Notes: generated from the sequence alone by a model not told the origin. Shown: positions 19,267 to 28,980, numbered from the stretch's first letter. The stretch is DNA of 64,000 nucleotides from CAVUBL01 sp963739795 (GCA_963739795.1 CAVUBL010000022.1:124001-188000); one strand, 5' to 3'. Program-made: numbers and translations.

Positions 19267-20570
19267 CGCCCGACGACCTCCACCGGCGCCCCCGAGGAGA
19301 CCCTCCCGCCCACTCCAGGCCGGGCCTCACCCTCGGTCGGGCCTGGAGTCTCGCCCGGTCTCCGGTCCAGAATCCGATCGAGCGCGCGCCGGTAACCGGC
19401 GGCGAAGAGCTCGCGGGTGTGGTGCTCCCGGGCGTGGCGCCAGCTCGCCCGCGCCATGGCCTCGAGCTCGCAGGCCGGCCGCGCCGCCAGCTCCTCGACC
19501 GCCCGCCGGACGCCCGCCACCGAAGACTCTCCGAGAATCCGGCCGTACGCCGGCTCCACGTCGACGCTCGCCTCGTAGCTCAGGACCGGGACGAGCCCCG
19601 CGTGCATGCAATTGATGGCGCTGCCGCCGCCCCCCTCCGAGCACGAGGGGTAGACCAGGCCGAGGGTGGACTCGGCGAGGTCCCGGAACGCGGGGCCGGC
19701 CACGTCCACCCAGCCCACCGTGTGGATGTTCGGGGTTTCGTAGAGCTCGCGCCAGAAGGCGAGCTCAAACTCCCTCTCCCGGGCGATGGGGCCGCAGACG
19801 GTCAGGTGGTACCCCGGCAGGCCGGCGAAGGCCTCGAGGACCAGGTCGAGCCCCTTGTGCACGAGGCCGCCGCTCCCGAACCAGAGGAACCGGCGGCGGC
19901 AGGCCTCGAAGTCCTTGCCCTCGGGAAACGGGTAGAGGTACGGGCTCGAGATGGGCACCCGGACCATGGGCTTGCCGGCGAAGGCGTAGGTGCCGGCGGT
20001 GAACTCGTTGCCCAGGATCGTAATGGCGTCGGCGTGCTCGAGGGCCCGGTTCTCCTCGATGAGCTTGTAGGGCGGCAGGACGAGGCCCCGGCGCGCGGCG
20101 AGCCCGGCCAGGCGCCGCCGCTGCGCCTCGTTGTGGAAGGTCCAGTGGCCGGTTTCGGCGTGGAGGATCTTCACGCACTCCGGCCCCAGCCGCGGAGCCA
20201 GCCGTTCCATGTTGAGGCGGGGGTCGACGAAGACCGCGTAGTCGTGCGCCGGCTCGAAGCTCCGGTTCGTCCAGTGGATGGCGTCCACCGTGTAGCCCCG
20301 TTCCACGAAGGCGCGGGCCATCTCCAGCGACTCCCAGTCGTGGGTGTGGTCGTGGGAGACCTCGCCGCTCCGCGGGACGCAGAACGGGTCGAGGATGTAG
20401 GAGAAGAGCACGCGTCCGCGGCTCGTGCCCTCCGGCTCCAGGGTCACCAGGCGGTCCTCGATCCGGCGCGCCCGGCGCACGAGCTTGCGGCCCACCCGCT
20501 CGAGCTCGCCGCCGAGCCCGCGGGGCCGGAGCCACCGCAGCCGGCGGCGGGTGGACGGCGACAGCCTCAT
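19263..20570 (-). CDS. Glycosyltransferase group 1 (GT4-like)
   Basis: 435 residues with a GT-B layout. After a basic N-terminal 50 residues come the first Rossmann half (GRVLFSYILDPF, DAIHWTNRSF) and the C-terminal nucleotide-binding half (FLWFGSGGLVHKGLDLVLEAFAG, HTVGWVDV, then LVYPSCSEGGGGSAINCMHAGLVPVLS). The latter corresponds to the E-x7-E motif region of retaining GT4 enzymes, though here the acidic pair is weak. The donor is unknown. It is translationally coupled on both sides: TGATG with the sulfatase-like gene before it and ATGA with the PIG-L gene after it. Confidence 0.8.
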   Translation of the reverse strand: MRLSPSTRRRLRWLRPRGLGGELERVGRKLVRRARRIEDRLVTLEPEGTSRGRVLFSYILDPFCVPRSGEVSHDHTHDWESLEMARAFVERGYTVDAIHWTNRSFEPAHDYAVFVDPRLNMERLAPRLGPECVKILHAETGHWTFHNEAQRRRLAGLAARRGLVLPPYKLIEENRALEHADAITILGNEFTAGTYAFAGKPMVRVPISSPYLYPFPEGKDFEACRRRFLWFGSGGLVHKGLDLVLEAFAGLPGYHLTVCGPIAREREFELAFWRELYETPNIHTVGWVDVAGPAFRDLAESTLGLVYPSCSEGGGGSAINCMHAGLVPVLSYEASVDVEPAYGRILGESSVAGVRRAVEELAARPACELEAMARASWRHAREHHTRELFAAGYRRALDRILDRRPGETPGPTEGEARPGVGGRVSSGAPVEVVGR

Positions 20571-22024
20571 CAGTTCACGTAGCCCAGGGCCTTCAGGGCC
20601 TTGCGGGTCTGCTCGCCCTGCTCCTCGACGAACGAGCGTCCGCGGCGGATCCAGTCGGTCCCCTTCATCCAGGCGAAGAGCGCGTCGTGGAGGCGGCGGG
20701 CCGGCGACCGCTCGGTCTCCTTGACGTCCCGGGTCTCCATGGGGTCGTCCTGGTGGTCGTAGAGCTCGAAGAGCACGTCGCGACCGGCGAAGGCGGGGTG
20801 GTAGACGAGCTTCCAGCGCCGGTCCTGGACCGCCCGGAAGTGGGTCGTGGGCGTGCCGCCCCCCGCCTCGAGGTAGGCGTACCGGAAGGCGTCCTCGGGC
20901 GGGTCCTCGCCGCGCAGGAAGGGCACCAGGCTGTGCCCTTCGAGCCCCTTGACCTCCAAGCCTGGGGCCGCCAGGTCCCGGAGCGTCGGGTAGAGGTCGA
21001 CCAGCTCCACCGGCCGCTCGACCCGCTCGCCGGCCGGCACGCGGCCCGGCGCCCAGACCACCAAGGGCACGTGGGCGCACGGGCTGTAGGGCAGCCGCCC
21101 GTGCTCGAAGTAGTAGTCGTGCTCGCCCAGGCTCTCGCCGTGGTCGGCGGTGAAGATCACCACCGCGTCGTCCAGCATCCCCAGCTCCCGCGCCCGTTCC
21201 AGGACCCGGTGGATCGACTGGTCCGCCACCAATACGTTGGCGTCGTACTGGGCCACGTAGTACTCGAGCTCGCGGTGGTCGCCCAGGGCCTGGGCCGGGG
21301 GATTGACCAGCTTGACCGGCCCGCCCCCGCCGGGCGGGGCCTTGTACCAGCGGTCTCCGACGAAGGGGTTCTCGGAACCGGTGGGCAGGACGTAGGGCGC
21401 GTGGGGATCGGAGTAGTGGAGCCAGACGAAGAGGTGCTTGTCATCCTTGTGGCGGTCGAGGAGTTGCAGGGCGAGCTCGTTGACCCGCGGGGCGTTGATC
21501 GTCTGGCGGTAGACCAGGGGGTCGGCCGACATCCCGCCCGCGACGTGCCAGGTCTCCTGGAAGTCGTCGAACCCCCGGTTCCAGCCCAGCTCGGCGCTCA
21601 GGACGGCGTTGGAGACCACCGCCGCCGTCGTGTAGCCGGCCTTCTTGAACATCTCCGGCAGGGTCAGATAGCCATCGGGGATGTGGATCGCCGCGTCGTG
21701 GGTCAGGCCGGTGGTCTGCGGGTACTCGCCGGTGAACATGACGCTGAACGACGGCCCGGTCTTCGGCCACTGGGTGATGGCGTTCTCGAAGAGCAGGCCC
21801 TGGGAGGCGAGCTGCTCCAGGCCGGGGGTGGTCTTCCGGGGGTAGCCGTAGGCGCTCGTGTGGTCGGCGCGGAGGGTGTCGACGGTGATCAGGAAGATCC
21901 TCCGAGGAGGACCTTCGGGCCCGCGCCGGGCGCAGCCGCCGAGGACTGCGAAGGCACCGAGGAGGATCGCGGAAGTCCCGAGCTGCCAAGAGGATAGACG
22001 CTTCGAAGTGGATCTGGACGACAT
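20570..22024 (-). CDS. Sulfatase-like lipoprotein (Thr-nucleophile type)
   Basis: 484 residues. A lipoprotein signal ends at Cys31 (lipobox LGGC), so it sits in the periplasm on a lipid anchor. The alkaline-phosphatase-superfamily domain starts at FLITVDTLRAD with metal ligand Asp49; ADHGESLGEHD gives further ligands. The catalytic position is KTGPSFSVMFTGEYP: Thr89 replaces the Cys/Ser of true sulfatases and the Arg of C-x-P-x-R is Phe. The C-terminus reads LKALGYVN. ATG 22024 is preferred to the TTG at 22030. First gene of a run 22024 to 17453 with glycosyltransferase, deacetylase and methyltransferase-like genes, so probably tailors the same glycan. Confidence 0.82.
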   Translation of the reverse strand: MSSRSTSKRLSSWQLGTSAILLGAFAVLGGCARRGPEGPPRRIFLITVDTLRADHTSAYGYPRKTTPGLEQLASQGLLFENAITQWPKTGPSFSVMFTGEYPQTTGLTHDAAIHIPDGYLTLPEMFKKAGYTTAAVVSNAVLSAELGWNRGFDDFQETWHVAGGMSADPLVYRQTINAPRVNELALQLLDRHKDDKHLFVWLHYSDPHAPYVLPTGSENPFVGDRWYKAPPGGGGPVKLVNPPAQALGDHRELEYYVAQYDANVLVADQSIHRVLERARELGMLDDAVVIFTADHGESLGEHDYYFEHGRLPYSPCAHVPLVVWAPGRVPAGERVERPVELVDLYPTLRDLAAPGLEVKGLEGHSLVPFLRGEDPPEDAFRYAYLEAGGGTPTTHFRAVQDRRWKLVYHPAFAGRDVLFELYDHQDDPMETRDVKETERSPARRLHDALFAWMKGTDWIRRGRSFVEEQGEQTRKALKALGYVN

Positions 22025-22060
22025 CCGCAAAACCCTATCACCGTGCTACCATCGCCGTCC

Positions 22061-23794
22061 ATGCCGGCCGCCGTCCGCCTCCGTACCGCCTGGCCCGCGG
22101 CCCTCTTCGCCCTCTTGGCGGCCCTCTTCGTCATCCAGGCGACGAGCCTGCGGGGCAAGAGCCTGACCTACGACGCGCCGGACCACCTGCGCTACGGCCT
22201 CCAGATCCTCCACGGCGACGCCACCCGCTTCGACGACTCCAAGATGCCCGTGTCGGCGTGGAACGCCCTGCCGGCGCGGATCGGCGAGGGCCTGGAGCCC
22301 GGGCGGCTGCGCGCCTTCCTCGAAGCGCCTGGCACCGCCCGCTACTCCACGATCCTCGCCTCCCTGGCCCTCGCCTGGCTGGTTTTCAGGTGGTCCCGGG
22401 AGCTCTACGGCCTGGGGGCGGCCTTCCTGTCCCTGCTCTTCGAGGTCTTCGACCCCACTCTCCTCGCCCACGGACGCTTCGTCACCACCGACCTCTACGC
22501 CGCCCTGACCATCACGCTGTCCCTCTACACCTTCTGGCGCTTTCTCCGGACGCGCCACTGGGGCTGGGGCGTGGCGGCAGGCCTGGCCCTGGGCCTCGCC
22601 CAGATCGCCAAGTACACCGGCGCCTACCTGGTGCCAATCCTGCTCCTGATCGTCGCCATCCGCGGCGGGGCGGCGGTCCTGGCCACCCTCCGGGCCGACC
22701 GCCGAAAGCCTGCCGCCGGCGAGGACGGCCGCCACCGAGCCCGGCCCTGGATGGGGCGCCTCGGGCGGATCGCCGCTCGGACCTCGGCTTGGGGCGCCGC
22801 CTTCGCCCTCCTGGCGCTGCTGGTGATCCACGTGGGGTTCCTCTTCCAGGACAGCTTCACGCGCCTCTCCGACTACCGCCTCCGCTCCGAGCCCTTCCGC
22901 CACCTCCAGCGCACCCTCGCTCCCTGGGAGGGCCTCCGGGTGCCGGTGCCCTACCCTTACTTCGAGGGTCTCGACTGGGTCCTCCAGCGCGAGCAGACCG
23001 GCGACGGGTTCGGCAACATCTACCTGCTGGGCAAGGTCCACAAGGGGCGGGGCTTCCTCGGGTACTACTTCGTCGCCTTCCTGTTCAAGGTCCCCCTGGC
23101 AACCCAGCTCCTCTTGCTCCTCGCCGCCGTCGCCTACCTGGTGCGGCGCCGGCGCTTCCGCTTCCTGGACGACGAGCTGGTCCTGCTGCTTCCGGTCGCC
23201 TTCTTCACCGTCTACTTCAACTTCCTCTACGACGCGCAGATGGGGATCCGCTACCTGATGGTGGCCTTCCCTGTGCTCTACGTCTTCGCCGGGTCGCTGG
23301 TGGCCCGAGGGAGCTGGGAGAGCCTCGGGCGCCGCGGGCGGCGGCGCTGGACGGCGGCCCTGGGCGTTCTCGGCGCCTGGCTCGTGGTCTCGGTCCTCTC
23401 CTACTACCCGGATCTCCTCCCCTACATGAACGAGCTGGTCACCGACCGGAAGATGTCCTACCGCATCCTCGCCGACTCGAACCTCGACTGGGGCCAGGAC
23501 AACGATCAGATCGACCGCTACCTCGAGGAGCACCCGGACGTGATCTGGCAGCCGGAGCGGCCCACGGCCGGCCGCATCCTGGTGGGGATCAACTGGCTGG
23601 ACGGAGTCTTCAAGCGCCACCACGACAGGTGGCTCCGGGAGCACTTCCGGCCGGTGGGCCAGCTCCACTACTCCCACCTTCTCTTCGAGGTCACGCCCCA
23701 GGACGTCGAGCGGCTGAAGCGGGAGGGAGTGGTCGGCGAGCCGCCGCCGCCGCGGCGCCACCACCGTCCTACCCGACGTACCCCAGGGCCCTGA
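22061..23794 (+). CDS. GT-C-type membrane glycosyltransferase (GT39-like)
   Basis: 577-residue polytopic membrane protein resembling protein O-mannosyl/ArnT transferases. TM1 (about 12-30) is followed by the acidic loop TYDAPDHLRYG with the Asp expected at the catalytic position. About nine more hydrophobic segments follow; GRFVTTDLYAAL (near 150) is the second acidic motif usual in GT39, and the NLDWGQDNDQI segment near 480 is a periplasmic motif often seen in this group. It would transfer a sugar from a polyprenyl-phosphate donor. It diverges from the lipoprotein gene at 22024 with only 36 bp between starts, and its 3' end overlaps the convergent sulfatase-like gene by 26 bp. Confidence 0.8.
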   Translation: MPAAVRLRTAWPAALFALLAALFVIQATSLRGKSLTYDAPDHLRYGLQILHGDATRFDDSKMPVSAWNALPARIGEGLEPGRLRAFLEAPGTARYSTILASLALAWLVFRWSRELYGLGAAFLSLLFEVFDPTLLAHGRFVTTDLYAALTITLSLYTFWRFLRTRHWGWGVAAGLALGLAQIAKYTGAYLVPILLLIVAIRGGAAVLATLRADRRKPAAGEDGRHRARPWMGRLGRIAARTSAWGAAFALLALLVIHVGFLFQDSFTRLSDYRLRSEPFRHLQRTLAPWEGLRVPVPYPYFEGLDWVLQREQTGDGFGNIYLLGKVHKGRGFLGYYFVAFLFKVPLATQLLLLLAAVAYLVRRRRFRFLDDELVLLLPVAFFTVYFNFLYDAQMGIRYLMVAFPVLYVFAGSLVARGSWESLGRRGRRRWTAALGVLGAWLVVSVLSYYPDLLPYMNELVTDRKMSYRILADSNLDWGQDNDQIDRYLEEHPDVIWQPERPTAGRILVGINWLDGVFKRHHDRWLREHFRPVGQLHYSHLLFEVTPQDVERLKREGVVGEPPPPRRHHRPTRRTPGP

Positions 23795-25631
23795 GCCGCT
23801 CCAGGGTCTCGTTCCTCGTCTTGCTGTCCGTGGTGGAGGTGGGCCCTGCGGCGCTCCAGATCTCGAGGGTCGGCTTCTCGGCGGCCCACGGTCCGCGGCC
23901 CCGCACCGCCGCCACGTCGATGGCGCCGCCCACAGGGTGGGCGCGGCCGGCGAGGTGCAGGGCGACCGGGGCGCTGCCCGGTAGCACCGGCTGCAGGTGG
24001 GCCTCGACGCTCACGATCCGCGAGAGGTCGCCCCGGAAGAGCACGCCCTTGGGGATCGCGCCGCCGGTCAGCTCCATGCGCACGTGGGCGCCGTCGATCT
24101 TCACCTGGTCGTCGGCACCCAGGAAGTAGGGCAGCCAGGAGGCCGGCGGACGGTCCAGGGTGAGGTCGGCGACCAGGGAGCTCCCCTCGGGCACCCCCGC
24201 CGCCACCACGCGCAGCCCCTGGAGCCGCAGATCGAGGTGCTTTTCGACCAGGGGCGCGAGACGGGAGACCGTCTCCGGCTGCGCTCCGGCCAGGTTGTGG
24301 CGCTCCCCGGGGTCGTGGGCCAGATCGTAGAGCTCGATCCGGTGCAGGCGCGCCACGTCGAGGCGCCAGAGGTGGGCGTGGACGTGGTTGGGCGGGGCGA
24401 AGGGCGTCTGCTTGTTGAACAGGATGAGCTTCATGGGCCCGTAGGTCACCGAGCCCCTCAGGGGACCGTAGGTCAGGTGCTGGGCGAAGGCGGGCCTTCG
24501 GGGCACGGGTTTCTCGCCCAGGAGCTCCGGGAGGATGCTCTCGCCGGCGAGGTCGTCGGCCGGCCGGCCGCCGGCCGCGTCGACCAGGGTCGGGAAGAGG
24601 TCGATCATCCGGATCGTGCCGGCCAGGCGCGTGTCTGCGGGGATCCGGCCGTCCCAGCGGGCGATGAACGGGACGTGGAGCATCTCCTCGTAGAGGGTCT
24701 GCCCGTGCTTCCAGCCGCCCCGGTCGAAGAGCTCCTCCCCGTGGTCGGCGGCGAGAACCACCAGGGTGTTGGACAGGACCGACGGGGGGATGGCCCGCAG
24801 CACCTCGCCCACGTGGCGGTCGACGTAGTGGATCTCGCTGTCGTAGAGCGCCGTCAGGTAGCGCACGTCCGCCGCAGGGTCGTGGAGCCTGCGCTGGCCA
24901 TCGGCAAGGTCGTCCACCCAGTCGCCGCGCACCCGCCCCGTGTAGCCGGGGTCGTAGGGGGTCTTGCCGTCGGCGATGTCCGGGTTGGCGTAGGGGCTGT
25001 GGGGGTCGATGTAGTGGAGGTAGAGGAAAAACTTGCCCTGCCCCGGTCGGGCCGCGTGCTCTTTCAGCCAGGGGATCGCCCGCCGGTTGACGGTCTGCGC
25101 ATCAACCTTGCCGAGCACCCGGAGCACCTTGAAGGTGGTCGGTGGCGTGTGGAAGTCCTCGAATCCGCGGGCGAAACCGTTTTCCGGGTGGAGGATCGGG
25201 TTGGCCAGAAAGCCCGCGGTCCGGTAGCCCAGGCCCCGGAGGGTCTCGGCCAGGGTCGGCACCCCCGCCGGCACGGCGAAGGTGTCCGGGTCGGGACCGA
25301 GGATGTCCTCCGGGTAGCGACCGGTCATGTAGGAGGAGACCGAGGGCAGCGTCCAGGGCGCCTGGGAGCTGGCGTGCTCGGCGACCACGCCGCGCTGCGC
25401 CAGGAGCCGGTCGATCTCGGGCGAGGTGTCCCGGGAGTAGCCGTAGGTGCCCAGGTGATCGGCGCGCAGGGTGTCGATCACGATCAGCAGGATGTTGGGC
25501 GGCTCGGAGGGCTTCCGGGCGCAGCCCCCGACCAGGATCCCCACCAGGGTCAAGGTCAGGATCAGCCCCGGGGGCAGGGCGGCCCCGAGGACCCCCAGGG
25601 AAGCTGCGAGATGACCGGTCGTCCGCCTCAC
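23769..25631 (-). CDS. Sulfatase-like lipoprotein with C-terminal extension (Thr-nucleophile type)
   Basis: 620 residues. The lipobox LVGGC puts Cys37 at the mature N-terminus. The sulfatase-like domain runs from NILLIVIDTLRADHLG (metal ligand Asp53) through LAADHGEELFDRGGWKHG to about residue 450. The nucleophile position reads WTLPSVSSYMTGRYP: Thr94 instead of Cys/Ser, with Val for the Arg of the sulfatase motif. About 130 extra residues follow the core and the protein ends LRALGYVG. The GTG start overlaps the stop of the membrane gene at 25628 by 4 bp (GTGA), so the two are coupled. Periplasmic; substrate unknown, possibly a phospho- or sulfo-group on the glycan. Confidence 0.82.
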   Translation of the reverse strand: MRRTTGHLAASLGVLGAALPPGLILTLTLVGILVGGCARKPSEPPNILLIVIDTLRADHLGTYGYSRDTSPEIDRLLAQRGVVAEHASSQAPWTLPSVSSYMTGRYPEDILGPDPDTFAVPAGVPTLAETLRGLGYRTAGFLANPILHPENGFARGFEDFHTPPTTFKVLRVLGKVDAQTVNRRAIPWLKEHAARPGQGKFFLYLHYIDPHSPYANPDIADGKTPYDPGYTGRVRGDWVDDLADGQRRLHDPAADVRYLTALYDSEIHYVDRHVGEVLRAIPPSVLSNTLVVLAADHGEELFDRGGWKHGQTLYEEMLHVPFIARWDGRIPADTRLAGTIRMIDLFPTLVDAAGGRPADDLAGESILPELLGEKPVPRRPAFAQHLTYGPLRGSVTYGPMKLILFNKQTPFAPPNHVHAHLWRLDVARLHRIELYDLAHDPGERHNLAGAQPETVSRLAPLVEKHLDLRLQGLRVVAAGVPEGSSLVADLTLDRPPASWLPYFLGADDQVKIDGAHVRMELTGGAIPKGVLFRGDLSRIVSVEAHLQPVLPGSAPVALHLAGRAHPVGGAIDVAAVRGRGPWAAEKPTLEIWSAAGPTSTTDSKTRNETLERLRALGYVG

Positions 25632-27391
25632 TGCGCCACTCCTTCCGTCTCAGGGCGTCCCGGGCGCACCGCGGCCGGCGCCCGCCGATAGAGCCAACCC
25701 CACCCCCGATGGGCGATGGGCACGAAGCCCTCCCCCACCTCCGGCTCGCCCCGCGCCGGGTCCTGGTAGACGGCCAGCTCGGAGTACCCCTCCCCGTAGC
25801 CGGTGGCGTAGTAGCGCGTCTCGGGCGGGCCCGCCGCGGCCGAGGACGCCGCCTCGCGGCCCTTACGGTAGATCGTGAGGGGGCCGAGGGCCGCGACCCG
25901 GCGGAAGGCGAAGCGGCCGGCGGCCTCGGCCACCCGGCCGCCGGAGTCTTCGCCGGCGACCACCAGGAAGCCGCCGGGGCCGACGATCCAGTGCCGCGAG
26001 AGCATCTCGTCGAGCTCCCGGCGGGTGCCCACCGAGGCCGTGCTCAGACGCCCCTCAGTGTCCCGCCGGTAGTCGATCCCCCGCAGCGTGCCCACGAAGT
26101 GCTCCAGGTCGGGAATCCGCGAGCCCGGCGCCTCCAGGTAGTGGTATCCCCCGAAGAGGGCCGCCGGTGCGATCCGTCCCTCGGCCATGGACTCCTTGTC
26201 CGCCCGGAAGGCGGCCCGGGCGTCGGCGGGAATCGCGTCGAGCACCGAGCGGTAGTCGGCCAGGTGCCGGTCGATGGGCCGGTAGTGGGCGGCGTAGAGG
26301 GTGCCGACGTGGAGCAGGACAAGGAAGGCGAAGCCGGCCGCCGCGAGCTTCGGCCACGCCCCGCCGGCGGGCACCGGCAAGGCCGCCCAGCCGATCAGCA
26401 GCACGTAGAGCGGCACCCGGTTCGAGATGAAGAAGACCCGGCCCACGTGGTCGGGCAGGGCCAGGAACAGGACGACGAGGGCCACCGCCGCCACCAGCCA
26501 GCGCCACTCCGGGCGCTCCCCCCGGCGCCATGCGGCCACCGCCAGGGCGAGGCCCAGGGCCACGCCGACGGCGAAGAGGGCGGTCTCCCAGCCGAGGGAG
26601 AACGAGGGCAGGCATCCGGCGGCGAGCAGCGCCTTGCGCTCCAGGTTGCCGTAGAAGAGGAGGAGCGGCCCGGCCGCCGCGGGCCGTGCCGCGTTGCGCG
26701 CCACCACCCCGACCAGGAGCGCGAGGGCCGGCGCGAAGGCCGCCCCCGTCCGGAGCAGCCGGTAGGCGGCGCCACGGCGGGCGGGTGCGGACGGTGCGTC
26801 GGGATCGGAGGCGGGATCCGGGAGGAGGCAGAGCACCAAGAGCACGAACGCCAGGATGCCGAAGGAGTAGACGTGAAGCAGGTAGACGGCCAGCACCAGG
26901 AGGGCCAAGACCGCCACCCGCGGCCAGGTCAGGTCTCGGCGCCGGCGCCACCAGTAGCCCAGGGCGAAGAGCGCCGCCGGGATACTCAGGACGTAGCTCA
27001 CGAAGCCCATGTGGAAGTGCCAGTTGTAGGCCAGGGCGAACCCGAGGAGGCCCAGGGGCGTCCTCTCGGGGCCGACGCTCCGGACCAGGTAGAGGAGGCT
27101 CCACGGGAAGAGGGCGAGGTAGAGGCTCAGCACCGCCTTGCCCGCCGCCGTCACCGGCATCGCCTGGGCGAGGGCCGCCGCCAGCCAGTCGGCGAGCACG
27201 TACGGGGCGGGATAGAACGAGCGGGTGAAGGTGGCCCGGTAGCCCGCGGCGGGGTCGCCGTAGTGGGCGAAGATCTGGTCGCGCACCAGGTGGTACGGGT
27301 AGTCCTGGAGGGGCGGGTAGGTCACGAGCCAGACGGGGAGCACCACGACGACGGTCAGGGCCGCCGCGAGGAAGAGCTCTTTGCGCGCCAT
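25628..27391 (-). CDS. Polytopic membrane protein, possible GT-C transferase
   Basis: 587 residues, no family recognised with certainty. It has about 12 hydrophobic segments between residues 5 and 380, then a soluble C-terminal domain of about 200 residues. The first loop carries PPLQDYPYHLVRDQI, where GT-C enzymes keep a catalytic acidic residue, so a polyprenyl-sugar transferase is plausible. ATG 27391 starts at MARKELFLAAAL with TM1 at once; the frame is open much further upstream, but that part is antisense and lacks protein-like features. It is coupled by a 4-bp overlap to the sulfatase-like gene downstream and divergent from the GT4 gene at 27590. Confidence 0.6.
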   Translation of the reverse strand: MARKELFLAAALTVVVVLPVWLVTYPPLQDYPYHLVRDQIFAHYGDPAAGYRATFTRSFYPAPYVLADWLAAALAQAMPVTAAGKAVLSLYLALFPWSLLYLVRSVGPERTPLGLLGFALAYNWHFHMGFVSYVLSIPAALFALGYWWRRRRDLTWPRVAVLALLVLAVYLLHVYSFGILAFVLLVLCLLPDPASDPDAPSAPARRGAAYRLLRTGAAFAPALALLVGVVARNAARPAAAGPLLLFYGNLERKALLAAGCLPSFSLGWETALFAVGVALGLALAVAAWRRGERPEWRWLVAAVALVVLFLALPDHVGRVFFISNRVPLYVLLIGWAALPVPAGGAWPKLAAAGFAFLVLLHVGTLYAAHYRPIDRHLADYRSVLDAIPADARAAFRADKESMAEGRIAPAALFGGYHYLEAPGSRIPDLEHFVGTLRGIDYRRDTEGRLSTASVGTRRELDEMLSRHWIVGPGGFLVVAGEDSGGRVAEAAGRFAFRRVAALGPLTIYRKGREAASSAAAGPPETRYYATGYGEGYSELAVYQDPARGEPEVGEGFVPIAHRGWGWLYRRAPAAVRPGRPETEGVAQ

Positions 27392-27472
27392 GGTGAGAGG
27401 TGGGGTCGCTCGAAAGGCTCCGCGGATCCCGTCCCGGCGCGGCGCCCAGCGCGGAGGCGGGCCTGAAGCTGA

Positions 27473-27505
27473 TTCGATCCGGGCCCGATCCGGACCCGAT
27501 CCGGG
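27473..27505. repeat. 11-bp tandem repeat, three units with GATC
   Basis: TTCGATCCGGG, CCCGATCCGGA and CCCGATCCGGG follow head to tail in the 198-bp gap between divergent genes starting at 27391 and 27590. The form (C-x-GATC-x-GG, 11-bp period) is like the five-unit array at 17380. In a promoter region it could be a protein-binding array; nothing else shows function. Confidence 0.7.
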
Positions 27506-27589
27506 ACGGGGCAGTATAGCTCCCGGGGCCGCCCTCGGTGTACCCTGTCGGCGCCCGGAGCCGCGCTCACCCCGGGCTCCGGAGCCCTC

Positions 27590-28848
27590 GTGCGCGTCGC
27601 CGTCCTCGCCCACAGCTTCCCCCGCTTCCCGGGGGATACCCACGGTCCCTTCGTCCAGCGCCTGTCCGAGGAGCTGGCGGCCCTGGGCCACGAGATGCAC
27701 GTGCTCGTGCCCTACGATCCCGAGCTCCGGGGCGACCCGGCGAGCCCCCTCGCCGTCCACGCCTTCCGCTACGTCAAGCCCGACCGCTGGCACCGCCTGG
27801 GGTACTCGCGCACCCTGAAGCGGGACGTGGGCATGAAGCTCGCCTCGTGGATCCAGGCGCCCCTGTACTTCCCGTTCGCCGCCCGGGCGCTCCGCCGGCT
27901 GATCCGGGAGGCGGGGATCGAGCTGGTCCACGCCCACTGGATCCTGCCCAACGGCTGGGTCGCCCGCCGGGCGACCGGGGCGGGGACCGGCTCCGGGGCC
28001 GCCGCCGGCGTGCCGTACGTCTGCACCCTCCACGGCTCCGACGTCTTCATGGCCGAGAGGAACCCCCTCTTCCGCCGCATGGCGGCCGGGGCCCTGGCCG
28101 GCGCGAGTCACGTCACCTCGTGCAGCGCCGACCTCCGGGACCGGCTCCTGGCGATCTCCGGCGACCCGCAGCAGGAGGAAAAGGTCTCCCTGGTCGCCAA
28201 CGGCACCGATCTCCCCCCCGGGGTGCGGCCGACCCCGCGGCCCGGCGGCGCCTGGAGGAGGATCTGGGCGTGCCCCCGGGCGCGCGCCTGGTGGTGGCGG
28301 TGGGCCGGATGGTGGACAAGAAGGGCTTCGAGTACCTGGTCGAGGCTGCCCCGGCGATCCTGGCGGGACGGGGCGACGTGCGCGTGGTCCTGGGCGGCGG
28401 TGGTGACCTGCTGCCGGCGCTCCGGGCGCGGGCCGAGGGGCTCGGTCTCGCCGGCCGGGTGCTCTTCCCCGGCGGACTCTCCCACGATCGAGTGCTCGAG
28501 ATCCTGGCCGCCGCCGAGGTCGTCGCCATGCCCTCGGTCCGGGACCGGAGCGGCAACATCGACGGCCTGCCGGTGGTGGTGCTCGAGGCCATGGCCGCCG
28601 CCCGCCCGGTGGTGGCGAGCCGGGTGGCCGGGATCCCCCTGGCGGTGGAGGACGGAGCGACCGGCGTGCTCGTGCCCGAGCGCGACGCCGGGGCCCTGGG
28701 CGCGGCCGTCGGCCGCCTGCTGGACGACCCGGAGCGGGGCCGTTCCCTGGGTGAGGCCGGCCGGAGACGGGTGGAGCGGGAGCTCACCTGGACCGCCATC
28801 GCCCGCATCCACGACCGGATCTACCGCCATGCCGCGGCGGGCGGTTAG
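27590..28848 (+). pseudogene. Glycosyltransferase family 4, single frameshift in a C7 run
   Basis: A complete GT4 enzyme is encoded in two frames. The first frame starts at GTG 27590 (VRVAVLAHSFPRFPGD, later LVHAHWILPNG, CTLHGSDVF) and runs in frame to about 28213. The second frame continues with DPAARRRLEEDLGVPPGARLVVAVGRMVDKKG, the E-x7-E region ending in PVVVLEAMAAARPVVAS, and stops at 28848. The switch lies at C7 followed by G4 (28213-28223). One added base restores a continuous protein of about 419 residues. So either a base is missing from the sequence or the gene is truly inactive or phase-variable. The restored enzyme would be a cytoplasmic retaining transferase next to the GT4 at 28981. 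Confidence 0.8.
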
Positions 28849-28918
28849 ACGTCCGACCGAGCCAGACCCATGATGAACGAGTCCAGCTTCTCCACGCGGC
28901 AACTCAGGGAGGGGGCGT

Positions 28919-28947
28919 CCCTCTCCCCCCGCGAGGGCGGGAGAGGG
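28919..28947. repeat. REP-like inverted repeat
   Basis: CCCTCTCCC (28919-28927) and GGGAGAGGG (28939-28947) form a perfect 9-bp stem with an 11-base loop, followed by a GTGAGGGG-like stretch. This is the shape of a widespread intergenic repeat type. Here it separates two GT4 genes and could end transcription of the first, but there is no T-run. Confidence 0.5.
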
Positions 28948-28980
28948 ATCGAGAGTGAGGGGGGTGGCCCGAGCCAACCC

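Noticed and set aside
28211..28223. Programmed -1 ribosomal frameshift
   Set aside because: The C7 run is slippery, but there is no clear downstream pseudoknot, and an identical kind of break occurs in the E2 gene; a missing base is simpler.
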